Part shown: piece after piece, positions 1-7,009 of the stretch
Position numbering within the stretch: the stretch's first letter is position 1
How the letters are laid out: each line of letters begins with the position of its first letter
From: an uncultured Eubacteriales bacterium
GTDB taxonomy: Bacteria; Bacillota; Clostridia; Christensenellales; Aristaeellaceae
Assembly (NCBI GenBank): GCA_902764875.1
Contig: CACWXP010000006.1
Span: 1 to 64,000 of the forward strand
Length of the DNA: 64,000 nt
Reading direction: 5' to 3'
Notes under the pieces: generated by a model
The model's database searches: none
Seen by the model: only the letters and a program-made list of their open reading frames with translations
What the model was told of the DNA's origin: nothing
Translations under genes and position numbers: made by a program

Positions 1-62
1 CGGAAAATACGGCTGCCGCGGCGGAAGCGAAGGCTGACGCCGGGCAGAACGATACGAAGTAA
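1..62 (+). CDS. C-terminus of an upstream phage gene (partial)
   Basis: The first bases are open in one frame and end in TAA at 60-62, giving the Ala/Glu/Lys-rich tail ENTAAAAEAKADAGQNDTK. The stop overlaps the ATG of the next gene (TAATG), the tight packing usual in phage head modules. Its position before a head-tail connector suggests a capsid or head-decoration protein, but 19 residues cannot identify it. Confidence 0.55.
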   Translation, partial: ENTAAAAEAKADAGQNDTK

Positions 63-475
63 TGGCGCTTACCCCCGAAGCCTTCCTGGCTTTTTATCCT
101 CAGTTTTCTTCCTTCGCACAGGGCGTTGTCCTTCCGGAATACCTCCGGCAGGCCAACGCCCGCTTTTCCGATTTCGGCTCCGACGCGGACGAAGCCCGCC
201 GCCTCTATACGGCCCATAAACTGACCCTGTACAGCGCTTCGTGCCTGCCGGAGGGCGTCACCACCCCGACCAAGTCCCAGATCGCCAGCGCCGGCAAGGG
301 CAGTATGCAGGAAATTGCGTCAAAAAAAGTAGGAGACGTTTCCATCTCCTACGCAACGTCGACCTCGACGTCCAACGGAAGCTCCACTGGCCTCAACGAT
401 CTGAACCAGACTGTCTACGGCCTGCAGCTCCTCAGCCTGCTCCGCCTGTATGGCTTCGCACGGTATATTCCGTGA
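62..475 (+). CDS. Phage head-tail connector, DUF4054-like
   Basis: A 137-residue protein starting MALTPEAFLAFYPQF, with the 'FxxxYPqF' opening, a mid-protein 'AHxLTL' helix and a C-terminal YGLQLLSLLRLYGFARY that I associate with DUF4054 connectors of contractile-tailed phages. Such proteins join the portal ring to the tail. The start codon overlaps the upstream stop. In intact phages two or three further connector or minor tail genes normally separate this gene from the sheath gene; here only 87 bases do (476-562), so genes have probably been lost. The family assignment comes from recall of the motif pattern, not a search. Confidence 0.65.
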   Translation: MALTPEAFLAFYPQFSSFAQGVVLPEYLRQANARFSDFGSDADEARRLYTAHKLTLYSASCLPEGVTTPTKSQIASAGKGSMQEIASKKVGDVSISYATSTSTSNGSSTGLNDLNQTVYGLQLLSLLRLYGFARYIP

Positions 476-562
476 AAAGTGTATCCTGACATTATTCTAT
501 ACACAGCAGGGGATGAGGGTGGCAGCAAACGTTTGCATTTTTTTTGAGAGGTGCTCAAGTCC

Positions 563-1678
563 ATGCTTTCCATCAACACCATTGCCCGTGTGATTGTCAA
601 CGTCGTGCGCCCGGCGGCTTCGCCTACATCCTGGGATACGGGGCTGCTCCTCGTGAAGGACGCCTCCTTCGCCGACGCGAAACGTCTGCGGACTTACGCC
701 AATTCCACCGAGGCCGCTGCCGGCCTGATTGCAGACGGCTTCGATAACACGACCGAGGCATACAAGGCCGCACAGAAATATTTCGCGTCTTCGCCGAGCC
801 CGGGACGTCTGCTCGTCTCCTGCTATCCGGCCTCAGAAACACCGGTTGAAGCGCTGGACGCTGTGCTGCAGCTGACTTCCGATTTCTATGACGTAGCCCT
901 GGCGGATACCCGCACCGACGTGGAGCTCCTTGCCCTGAATACGCACCTGTCCGGGCTGGATAAACCGGCGATGCTGTTCCTGGCCCTGATCGGTACCGCA
1001 ACGGAAGTGGTGGCGACAGACTCCCTGCTGGATAAGCTCCACGCCGCCGATTCCCGGCGCGTGATTGCAACCTACGCGGCTGCTGTCTCGGATGCTGCCG
1101 CCGTCATGGGCACAGCCATGGGGCAGCAGTCCGCGCATACTGCTTCCGCCTTTTCCCTGTGCTATAAGACCGTCGGCGGCATGCAGCCGTCCACCCTGAC
1201 CCAGGCGCAGGTTGAAGCGATTGAAGCCCTGGGCGGGAACGTCTACGTCACCCGCGGATACACCCACACCCTGCTTGAAAAGGGAAGCACCCCGTCGGGC
1301 TATCGCTTCGACGAGGTGCTGTATCTGGACATGATCGCGGAGGACCTGCAGAATGCGGCGGTCACCCTCCTGGCCGACAATCCGGACAAACTACCCCAGA
1401 CGGACGACGCCAGCGCCCAGTTCATAAACGCCTTCAGTTCCGTCCTGATCGGCTACACCAACCGGGGGATCCTTGCCACCGCAAAGTGGCGTGGCACTGC
1501 CGTCGGCCGGATTTCCTCCGGAGACTACATTGAAAACGGCTTCGCCCTCTGGGCCGACAGCTACGACGATCAGAGCGAAGCGGACCGGGCCGCCCATAAA
1601 GCCGTCCCGATCCAATGCGCGCTGAGCCTGGCAGGATCGCTGGAATCCGTGGTCATTACCGTGAATGTGCGTGTATAA
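563..1678 (+). CDS. Phage contractile tail sheath protein, DUF3383-like
   Basis: A 371-residue protein. GTG at 551 is possible, but the ATG at 563 lies 9 bases after GAGAGGTG and gives MLSINTIARVIVNVVRP, the normal family opening. The body has repeated alpha/beta segments (VALADTRTDVELLAL, 'YVTRGYTHTLLEKG') and a C-terminal 'ALSLAGSLESVVITVNVRV' strand pair typical of DUF3383 proteins, which act as the tail sheath. Its presence means the parental phage was a myovirus. The next phage gene in the same direction (tail tube) is 895 bases downstream because an opposing regulator gene has been inserted. Confidence 0.72.
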   Translation: MLSINTIARVIVNVVRPAASPTSWDTGLLLVKDASFADAKRLRTYANSTEAAAGLIADGFDNTTEAYKAAQKYFASSPSPGRLLVSCYPASETPVEALDAVLQLTSDFYDVALADTRTDVELLALNTHLSGLDKPAMLFLALIGTATEVVATDSLLDKLHAADSRRVIATYAAAVSDAAAVMGTAMGQQSAHTASAFSLCYKTVGGMQPSTLTQAQVEAIEALGGNVYVTRGYTHTLLEKGSTPSGYRFDEVLYLDMIAEDLQNAAVTLLADNPDKLPQTDDASAQFINAFSSVLIGYTNRGILATAKWRGTAVGRISSGDYIENGFALWADSYDDQSEADRAAHKAVPIQCALSLAGSLESVVITVNVRV

Positions 1679-1769
1679 AAAGAATAAGGGGTAGTGTTTT
1701 CCTCTGATTCCTAACTCCGGTTTTCCGGGGCATCATCTGCTCTTCAAACAGAGAATTCACCGAGCAGAC

Positions 1770-2375
1770 TCATCTGACGATTATGTGTTTGCACATTCCG
1801 GTTTTTCCGCAGACTGGGCAGGTCAGTCTGCGTTTTGTAAACGTGTGATATGCTTTCACATAATCCTTCATTTCAGGAACAAACAGATGTCCGCAGTCCG
1901 GGCATTGAAAGTGTCCCGCATTCACATCCAGCGTAGCTGCTGCACTAATCCCGGCAGCTGCCGTAATGACAGCAATGACAATAAGCATGATCCTTATTAC
2001 TGTGGGCATTTCAATATATGCTGCGATGATAATGAGCGCGCATACCGCAATGATTGTGATAATCCCGCATACAATCGACTGGTACAGTCTTTTTTTGTTC
2101 TCTTTGTTTTCCTGCACAAGATTCATGATGGTAACCTCCGCTTTCTTTTTATAGTCGGCATCGGTCAGTTTCTCTCCTGTCAGCAGCTCGTTTACACTGA
2201 TTTCAAGGGTTTCGCAAAGAGGAAGCATCAAAGAAACATCGGGCAAGCCCGCGCCGCGTTCCCATTTGCTGACCGTTTTATCACTTATGCCGAGACGATC
2301 AGCAAGCATCATTTGTGTGAGCCCTTTTTCTTTTCGTAGAGAAGCAATAAACTTTCCTATTTTGATCTGGTCCAT
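1770..2375 (-). CDS. XRE-family transcriptional regulator with TM segments and zinc ribbon
   Basis: A 201-residue protein. Residues 1-65 form an HTH_3 domain (KIGKFIASLRKEKGLTQMML, then 'GISDKTVSKWERGAGLPD'). Two hydrophobic segments follow at about 95-120 and 125-150, then a C-terminal ribbon with CPDCGH and CPVCGK pairs. The architecture is that of membrane-linked XRE regulators of Firmicutes. AAAGGAGG lies 9 bases before the ATG. The gene faces the phage genes on both sides and is visibly richer in A/T (AAA, ATT, ATA codons) than the flanking tail genes, which points to separate acquisition, like a phage 'moron'. The target is unknown; the doubled palindrome at 2431-2478 is the nearest candidate operator. 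Confidence 0.8.
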   Translation of the reverse strand: MDQIKIGKFIASLRKEKGLTQMMLADRLGISDKTVSKWERGAGLPDVSLMLPLCETLEISVNELLTGEKLTDADYKKKAEVTIMNLVQENKENKKRLYQSIVCGIITIIAVCALIIIAAYIEMPTVIRIMLIVIAVITAAAGISAAATLDVNAGHFQCPDCGHLFVPEMKDYVKAYHTFTKRRLTCPVCGKTGMCKHIIVR

Positions 2376-2430
2376 GACCCATGCCTCCTTTCACGAATGA
2401 TACTATCATCTCTTTTTTTTTCTTACACTC

Positions 2431-2478
2431 ACGGACCGTAGAGTCGGTTGACTTTTCCTCGACGGACCGTAGAGTTAA
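2431..2478. repeat. Doubled 14-bp element with palindromic core (candidate operator)
   Basis: ACGGACCGTAGAGT occurs at 2431-2444 and again at 2462-2475, 31 bases apart, so both copies fall on the same helix face. Each has the palindromic core ACGGwCCGT. The second copy extends to CTCGACGGACCGTAGAG, a 17-bp near-palindrome with one mismatched pair. A TTGACT at 2448-2453 and TAGAGT at 2470-2475 (16-base spacer) could form a plus-strand promoter overlapping both copies. The sequence resembles MerR-type operators, but no MerR gene is present; the adjacent XRE gene is the only regulator here. Confidence 0.5.
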
Positions 2479-2573
2479 GAAAATCCTGATTGTCGTTGCT
2501 TCAGTAAATTTAAATTTTGCCGGACAAAGTATACTCCAAATTTCTTCATTTTACCATACCGGAGGTGCCCCAA

Positions 2574-3008
2574 ATGGCCTACAACGTTTATTCTCTTCCG
2601 GACTGCCGGACTGTCCTTTACCACCCGGACGTCGGCACGGCGAACCTGCACCAGTGCGGCCACGGGAAGATTACCATCTCCAGCGCCGGGGATCTGACAA
2701 GCCACACCGCTACCGCTGACGGCTATGTCGTGGTGAACAAGCTGAAAAGCACCAACGGGACGATCACGCTGGAGCTTCCGCAGAATTCCCTCGGCGACTG
2801 GTTCCTGCGCCGGTGGGCGAACTGGCAGAAAAACAGTCAGGATCCTTCGCGCGTGGCGCTCGGGACCCTGACGATATCGGACGCTGCCGGAAACTTTTCG
2901 ATTGTCTGCACCGGGGTTACGCTGCAGAAGGTACCGGACCGGGTCTTCGACCGGACAGCCACCAATCTGGTGTATACGCTGCTGGCGACGACGATCACGG
3001 AGCAATGA
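2574..3008 (+). CDS. Phage tail tube protein (DUF3277-like)
   Basis: A 144-residue protein starting MAYNVYSLPDCRTVLYHPD. The frame is open from 2517, but only the ATG at 2574 has a good ribosome site (GGAGGTG, 6-7 bases upstream). The protein is beta-rich with 'GKITISSAGDLTSHTATADG' and 'TNGTITLELPQNS', as in tail tube proteins that follow DUF3383 sheath genes. In the family's usual gene order this sits directly after the sheath gene; here the two are split by the XRE regulator. Confidence 0.68.
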   Translation: MAYNVYSLPDCRTVLYHPDVGTANLHQCGHGKITISSAGDLTSHTATADGYVVVNKLKSTNGTITLELPQNSLGDWFLRRWANWQKNSQDPSRVALGTLTISDAAGNFSIVCTGVTLQKVPDRVFDRTATNLVYTLLATTITEQ

Positions 3009-3019
3009 GGTAAATAATC

Positions 3020-3403
3020 ATGCGCGAAATCATGAAAACAATGACCATCCCGGTGGACGGGAAGAAGCTTGATTTCCGGCTGACAAAGCTGGACGCATTC
3101 TCCGGCGCTTCGCTGCTGCGGATGCTTTCGCAGGCGTCTTTTGGAGATGACTTTCTGTCATTCTTTTCAGATCTTCCGGACGAAGACATGCGCCGGCTGA
3201 TGACCGTGTGCCTGGAGCATTGCGAAGTGCTGCTGCCCGCGGGCTGGAACCCGGTGATGACCCGGGGCGAATGGAGCTGGATTGAGCTGGAATACGACGT
3301 TGCCACCTGCATGAAGCTGACGATCGAGGAAGTGCTCTGGACGCTGGAAGGTTTTTTCGGCGGCGGGGCCTCGGGCTACCAACCCGCGACCCCGGATTCG
3401 TGA
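3020..3403 (+). CDS. Phage tail assembly chaperone, upstream ORF
   Basis: A 127-residue acidic helical protein directly after the tail tube gene, preceded by GAGG 9 bases before the ATG. Size, position and composition fit the first of the two tail assembly chaperone frames (analogous to lambda gpG), which coat the tape measure protein during tail assembly. The C-terminal codons contain the slippery heptamer T TTT TTC at 3352-3358 in the correct phase for a -1 shift into the overlapping ORF that ends at 3579. No tape measure gene follows, so the pair is probably non-functional as a tail module. Confidence 0.65.
   Translation: MREIMKTMTIPVDGKKLDFRLTKLDAFSGASLLRMLSQASFGDDFLSFFSDLPDEDMRRLMTVCLEHCEVLLPAGWNPVMTRGEWSWIELEYDVATCMKLTIEEVLWTLEGFFGGGASGYQPATPDS
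3352..3358 (+). promoter_or_regulatory. Candidate -1 programmed frameshift site
   Basis: The heptamer TTTTTTC is read as T TTT TTC in the frame of the gene starting at 3020 (codons GGT TTT TTC at 3350-3358), matching X XXY YYZ. A -1 slip continues at CGG (3358) with no stop until 3577-3579, giving a 186-residue G-GT type product. A GC-rich stretch (CGGGG...CCCCG) just downstream could pair as a stimulator. Confidence 0.65.
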
Positions 3404-3579
3404 TCGCCGAATGTACGAACGTGGATGAGTTTGCCTTCCTGCCGGTGATGGCCGGGATGTGGCGGCAGCACGAACTTTGGGACGGAACCTATACGCTGGA
3501 TGATCTGCTGGACGCGGTGGAAGTGATCCGGGTGCGGCGGGAGAATGAAAGAAGGGCGGCCGAAGCCGCCCGGGGGTGA
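3400..3579 (+). CDS. Phage tail assembly chaperone, downstream (-1 frame) ORF
   Basis: The open -1 frame ends at TGA 3577-3579 and encodes, from about 3358, a conserved-looking second domain: IAECTNVDEFAFLPVMAGMW, then 'YTLDDLLDAVEVIRVRRENE'. It could start alone at GTG 3400, which overlaps the upstream stop, but no Shine-Dalgarno sequence precedes it, so expression as the frameshift extension is more likely. The analogue is the T part of lambda gpGT. This is the last recognisable phage gene before host sequence. Confidence 0.55.
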   Translation: MIAECTNVDEFAFLPVMAGMWRQHELWDGTYTLDDLLDAVEVIRVRRENERRAAEAARG

Positions 3580-3622
3580 GGGAGTACATACGCAACAGGT
3601 TGCCGCACCGACAGCGACATTC

Positions 3623-5695
3623 TTATTTACCCCAGGTCTTCAGGCGCTCTTCAGGCTTCACATACATGCCATCGCCTTCCCGGACATCGAAGGCTTCATA
3701 GAATTCGTCCACCATCTGGAGATTGACGTTGACCCGCAGGTAGGGGAACGCGTGGGTATCGTTCAGGAGCGCTGCTGAGACAGCTTCCGGTACAGCCGTG
3801 GCATAGAGCTTCGCATTTTCGCGGAAGAAAGCCTGCAGATCCAGTCCCTTTGTTTTCGCCAGCAGGGCGGCTGCTTTTATGCCGGCCAGGTCCGCCGTGT
3901 TTTCCACCCGCAGGAAGGTGCCATTGCAGTTCACGCCCGGCAAGACGGTGATGGCGTTGTAGTAATCTTCCACTGCCTTTACTTTGCCGAGAAAGGTCTC
4001 CCGGTCCGCTTCGGTCAGGAACGCGATACCCCGTCCATAGGCGTCGCACTGGCTGCCGGCATAGTCGAAGGCGTGGCTGAGCTCATGGGCGATCACGGTT
4101 CCGAGGCCACCCAGCATCTGCTCTTCCGTGGCGTCCTTCGGGCAGTTGTAGGAGAACATGAAACCGGGAAGAAGATTGACCGAGTTGGAGAAAGGATCAT
4201 AGAAGCAGTTGACAGACGTCGGATTGACTGCTTTCCAGGCCAGGTCCGCTTTGGCGGGCTTGCCGATATAACTGTTTTCCTGCTCGTTCAGGTAGGCTTT
4301 GAGGGTCAGGTAGTTGCCGAAAAAGGTGCCGCCTTCGGAGGTGGGCGTCAGCTTCAGAGAGGAGAAATCATAATACCCGCCGTCCGGCTCCAGGACGCAA
4401 AGCCGCATATTATCCAGCTTTTCCATGGCTTTTTCCCGGCTTTCCGCGCTGAGCCATTCGGTTTCGTTCAGCAGGGTGCGGTAGGTGTCGATCAGTTCCT
4501 TCGTCATGGTGGTCAGCTGTTCTTTCAGCCCGTTCCCCAGGACCTTTTCCGCGTAGAGTTTTCCAAGCAAATGGCCAAAGGTTTCCGACCGGTTGCAGAC
4601 ATTCCAGGGGTTGGCGGTCGCATCCAGGGATGCCTTGCCGCTTTCGGCCTGCGTTTCACTGACGGAATCAGTGCTCAGGAAAGGAGCGGCTTCCATCAGC
4701 ACTTTGTAACCGGTCAGAAGCTTGAGCTTATCGAGGTTTTCCTCGGCCCAGAGGGCGTCCAGGGCCTTCAGCCAGTCAGGATACAGCACGATATAGCCCG
4801 GCGCCTGGTCCTTCCCGAACTTTTTCATCGTGGCGGTCAGCGGGAAACGGCTGCACAGGCTGTCCAGCTCTTCCAGGGTCAGGCGATGCGGCGCGTTGCT
4901 GATATAACCGTAGTCTGCCAGGCTCGCCGTCGTTTCGTTGTAGGCTTTGCTGACATAGCTGACCTCGGTATTGAAGAGGTCCAGGATTGTGCTGCCGTTT
5001 TTGTCAGGCTCAACGCCAAGGGTTGCCAGCACATTGCTTACATACGGGAAGAGGTCCAGGGCGGCGCTCTTCTGCAGAAGCGCGGCCACGTCCGCCGCCG
5101 GTTCGGTATAGCTGTTTGCACCGTTCGAAAAATCCCTGGTCAGCGAAAGGGCGGGATAAATCCACACGCCGTTTTCCTCATCCAGGGCCAGCGGCGCCAC
5201 GGGCATGGTCAGATAAGGCGAAAAGGGGAAATCCTCCGCAGTCAGCACCGCGTTCAGCTCCTCAAGGGATGCGGCCGCGTTGATGCGATCCACGTAGGGG
5301 GTGACCGGAGCGTAGCCGGCAGAACGGAGCGCGTCCAGGTCTGCGGCCTGTTCCCAGAAGATTTTCAGCTGGGTGATTTCGTTACCGGCGAGGGAATCGT
5401 CCTGCAGGAGCGCCCTTAAAGCCGCCTCGACTTCCGCCCCGCTGCCCGCGATCGGCATATAGAGTCCGCTCTGGTTAGCCGCCAGCGCATCGTAATTCAC
5501 GGCGGCATAGAAATCATCCTTCAGGTCCGGCGCGGCGTCCGGCAGGTTGCCGATGATCATGCTGTTGACCCAGGGAGAACCGAACAGCTCCTTCGGCTCC
5601 GCGGCGGGCAGCGCCTCGGCGAAAACGCCGAAGGTCATCATCAGCGCCAGAACCAGCGCCGTCAGGGCGGTTATCCAGTGTTTCGTGTGTTTCAT
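3623..5695 (-). CDS. Secreted M13-family (neprilysin/PepO-like) zinc metallopeptidase
   Basis: A 690-residue protein with a signal peptide at 1-26 (KHWITALTALVLALMMTFGV...FAEA). The catalytic motif HELSHAFD (HExxH) lies near residue 540, and 'ENTADLAGIKAA' supplies the third zinc ligand (ExxxD). The substrate motif usually NAYY/NAFY appears as 'VNCFYDPFSNSVNLLPG'. Length matches the M13 family. The protein should cleave small peptides outside the membrane. It is preceded by a good promoter (5731-5760) and AAAGGAG, and stands alone: the plus-strand phage remnant lies beyond its 3' end. Confidence 0.92.
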   Translation of the reverse strand: MKHTKHWITALTALVLALMMTFGVFAEALPAAEPKELFGSPWVNSMIIGNLPDAAPDLKDDFYAAVNYDALAANQSGLYMPIAGSGAEVEAALRALLQDDSLAGNEITQLKIFWEQAADLDALRSAGYAPVTPYVDRINAAASLEELNAVLTAEDFPFSPYLTMPVAPLALDEENGVWIYPALSLTRDFSNGANSYTEPAADVAALLQKSAALDLFPYVSNVLATLGVEPDKNGSTILDLFNTEVSYVSKAYNETTASLADYGYISNAPHRLTLEELDSLCSRFPLTATMKKFGKDQAPGYIVLYPDWLKALDALWAEENLDKLKLLTGYKVLMEAAPFLSTDSVSETQAESGKASLDATANPWNVCNRSETFGHLLGKLYAEKVLGNGLKEQLTTMTKELIDTYRTLLNETEWLSAESREKAMEKLDNMRLCVLEPDGGYYDFSSLKLTPTSEGGTFFGNYLTLKAYLNEQENSYIGKPAKADLAWKAVNPTSVNCFYDPFSNSVNLLPGFMFSYNCPKDATEEQMLGGLGTVIAHELSHAFDYAGSQCDAYGRGIAFLTEADRETFLGKVKAVEDYYNAITVLPGVNCNGTFLRVENTADLAGIKAAALLAKTKGLDLQAFFRENAKLYATAVPEAVSAALLNDTHAFPYLRVNVNLQMVDEFYEAFDVREGDGMYVKPEERLKTWGK

Positions 5696-5730
5696 TATTG
5701 TGGAAACTCCTTTTCTTTGGGGTTTTTATC

Positions 5731-5760
5731 ATGATATCACTTTTCTTTCGACTGTGTCAA
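5731..5760 (-). promoter_or_regulatory. Sigma-A promoter of the M13 peptidase gene
   Basis: On the minus strand TTGACA (5755-5760) and TATCAT (5731-5736) are separated by 18 bases and lie about 35 bases before the ATG. The -35 box lies only 10 bases from the stop codon of the ABC exporter relic. Confidence 0.75.
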
Positions 5761-5769
5761 AAACATTTG

Positions 5770-5904
5770 TCAGGTATCGAGACGCTGACGCTCGACGAGC
5801 TCTGCAAAGAGGGTGTTTCCGGAGATGGGCTCGTCGTAGGTGCCTTCTTCGGCGATTTTCCCGTCGTCACGCGCGGGAGCATTTCGCGGACGACTGAGGC
5901 CGTG
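5770..5904 (-). pseudogene. Relic of an ABC exporter ATPase C-terminus
   Basis: The minus strand encodes 44 residues ending in TGA. They begin HGLSRPRNAPARDDGKIAEE and end GNTLFAELVERQRLDT. This matches the end of MsbA-type ABC exporters from the H-loop (HRLST.RNAD) through DDGkIxEEGTydEL to FAELvxRQ, with the usual hydrophobic strand between RNA and DDG missing. There is no start codon, Walker A or signature motif upstream; the frame stops at a microsatellite at 5904. I read it as the 3' stump of a deleted exporter gene. Confidence 0.65.
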
Positions 5905-5940
5905 TCACTCTGTCACTCTGTCACTCTGTCACTCTGTCAC
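5904..5940. repeat. 8-bp tandem repeat (GTCACTCT x 4.6)
   Basis: Four perfect units of GTCACTCT plus GTCAC, abutting the broken end of the ABC exporter relic. It probably marks the deletion junction and may be variable in copy number. Confidence 0.9.
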
Positions 5941-5970
5941 CCGGGAACGCGGGGGGCCGCAGAAGTTTAC

Positions 5971-6000
5971 CCGGCGGGATTTTATCCGGCGGGATTTTAT
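5971..6000. repeat. Perfect 15-bp tandem duplication
   Basis: CCGGCGGGATTTTAT occurs twice head to tail (5971-5985, 5986-6000), immediately before the small ORF at 6044. Confidence 0.9.
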
Positions 6001-6043
6001 CCGGTTTCCGGAAAGCGAACCCGGGAAAGGGGAGGAGGATTTC

Positions 6044-6193
6044 CTGATTCAGAAGCAGACGCTGGAGCTGTTTCTGGAACGGGGAGCGATTTCACGGGAA
6101 CAATACGAAAAGTCGCTGGGGGAACTTGAGCGGACGGGCAAGGGAGACGAAAAACGGGAAAAAACCGGTGAACCATTGGACAAACAGGGGTGA
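6044..6193 (+). CDS. Small helical protein of unknown function, non-canonical start
   Basis: About 49 residues: QKQTLELFLERGAISREQYE, then KSLGELERTG and a charged tail. I recall similar 'QKxTLxxFLxxGaISxxQYxKSL' micro-proteins in other Clostridia, but none has a function I can name. GGAGGAGG at 6031-6038 is well placed for CTG 6044 or ATT 6047; there is no ATG/GTG/TTG in frame nearby. The gene could be translated from a weak start or could be a decayed copy that lost its start. Confidence 0.4.
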   Translation: MIQKQTLELFLERGAISREQYEKSLGELERTGKGDEKREKTGEPLDKQG

Positions 6194-6235
6194 TGGTGCT
6201 ACAATGACACCGGAACAAAAAGGAGGATGAGCACG

Positions 6236-6430
6236 ATGCCTACCGCAAAGAAACCTGCAGGAGCGAAGAAACCCGAACTGATTATTCAGAGCCCGATGGG
6301 CGGGAACATTACGCCGGAGGAGATTCTGAAGAAGGTCGGGGCGGCTGAAAAAATCTACATCCGGGTGGATGAAAACAAGGCTTACTGGGTTCGCGGCAAG
6401 GAAACCGGCAGCGCAGACCTTTGGGAATAA
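6236..6430 (+). CDS. Small DUF6465-like protein
   Basis: A 64-residue protein: a Lys/Ala-rich N-terminus, then IIQSPMGGNITPEEILKKVG and 'IYIRVDENKAYWVRGKETG', ending LWE. The frame has an ATG at 6227 touching GGAGG, so the ATG at 6236, 9 bases after GGAGG, is the better start. The pattern fits the DUF6465 family, which has no known function. It lies 36 bases before apt in the same direction and may be co-transcribed. Confidence 0.72.
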   Translation: MPTAKKPAGAKKPELIIQSPMGGNITPEEILKKVGAAEKIYIRVDENKAYWVRGKETGSADLWE

Positions 6431-6466
6431 GACGTTGTTTTTGGTGCAGCAGTGGAGGAGACGCAG

Positions 6467-6991
6467 ATGAAAAAGCTTGAGGAATATGTGGTTACGATCC
6501 CGGATTTTCCGGAACCGGGCATTATGTTTCGCGACATTACATCGGTGATTCAGGATCCGGACGGGCTGAAACTGGCCGTGGACGGACTGACGGATCTGGT
6601 GAAGGATCTTGACTTTGACCTGGTTGTGGGACCGGAATCCCGCGGCTTTATTTTCGGCGTTCCCGTTGCATACAACCTTGGAAAAGGGTTTATTCCCGTA
6701 CGCAAGAAAGGGAAGCTGCCCCGGGAAACGGTGAGAGTGAAATACGACCTGGAATACGGGCAGGCGGAAGTTGAAATTCACAAAGACGCGATACGGCCGG
6801 GGGAGAAGGTTGTGATCGTGGACGACCTGATCGCCACCGGCGGCAGCGCCGAAGCCGCGGCCAAACTGGTGGAACAGCTTGGCGGAGAAGTGGTGCGGAT
6901 GGTTTTCGTGATGGAACTGGCCGGGCTGGAAGGCCGGAAGAAGCTTGGGAAATACGACGTTGAGTCTTTGATTGTATACCCGGGGAAGTAA
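6467..6991 (+). CDS. apt: Adenine phosphoribosyltransferase
   Basis: A 174-residue protein, normal family length. It converts adenine and PRPP to AMP in purine salvage. The PRPP-binding loop is VVIVDDLIATGGSAEAA near residue 120, and the N-terminal 'IPDFPEPGIMFRDITSVIQD' and 'VGPESRGFIFG' blocks are typical of Apt. The upstream GTG at 6452 would add five residues; ATG 6467 follows GGAGGAG with suitable spacing and is chosen. The 3' end faces the minus-strand gene at 7010 with 18 bases between. Confidence 0.97.
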   Translation: MKKLEEYVVTIPDFPEPGIMFRDITSVIQDPDGLKLAVDGLTDLVKDLDFDLVVGPESRGFIFGVPVAYNLGKGFIPVRKKGKLPRETVRVKYDLEYGQAEVEIHKDAIRPGEKVVIVDDLIATGGSAEAAAKLVEQLGGEVVRMVFVMELAGLEGRKKLGKYDVESLIVYPGK

Positions 6992-7009
6992 GAAACCGCG
7001 CATTCGCTT

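Noticed and set aside
5904..5940. Tandem repeat tested as a CRISPR or phage attachment site
   Set aside because: Units are 8 bases without spacers, no integrase is near, and no second copy at the other prophage side is visible.
5698..6129. 143-codon frame over the repeat region
   Set aside because: Runs through the exporter relic in antisense and two tandem repeats; repeated YPAGF residues come from the DNA duplication.
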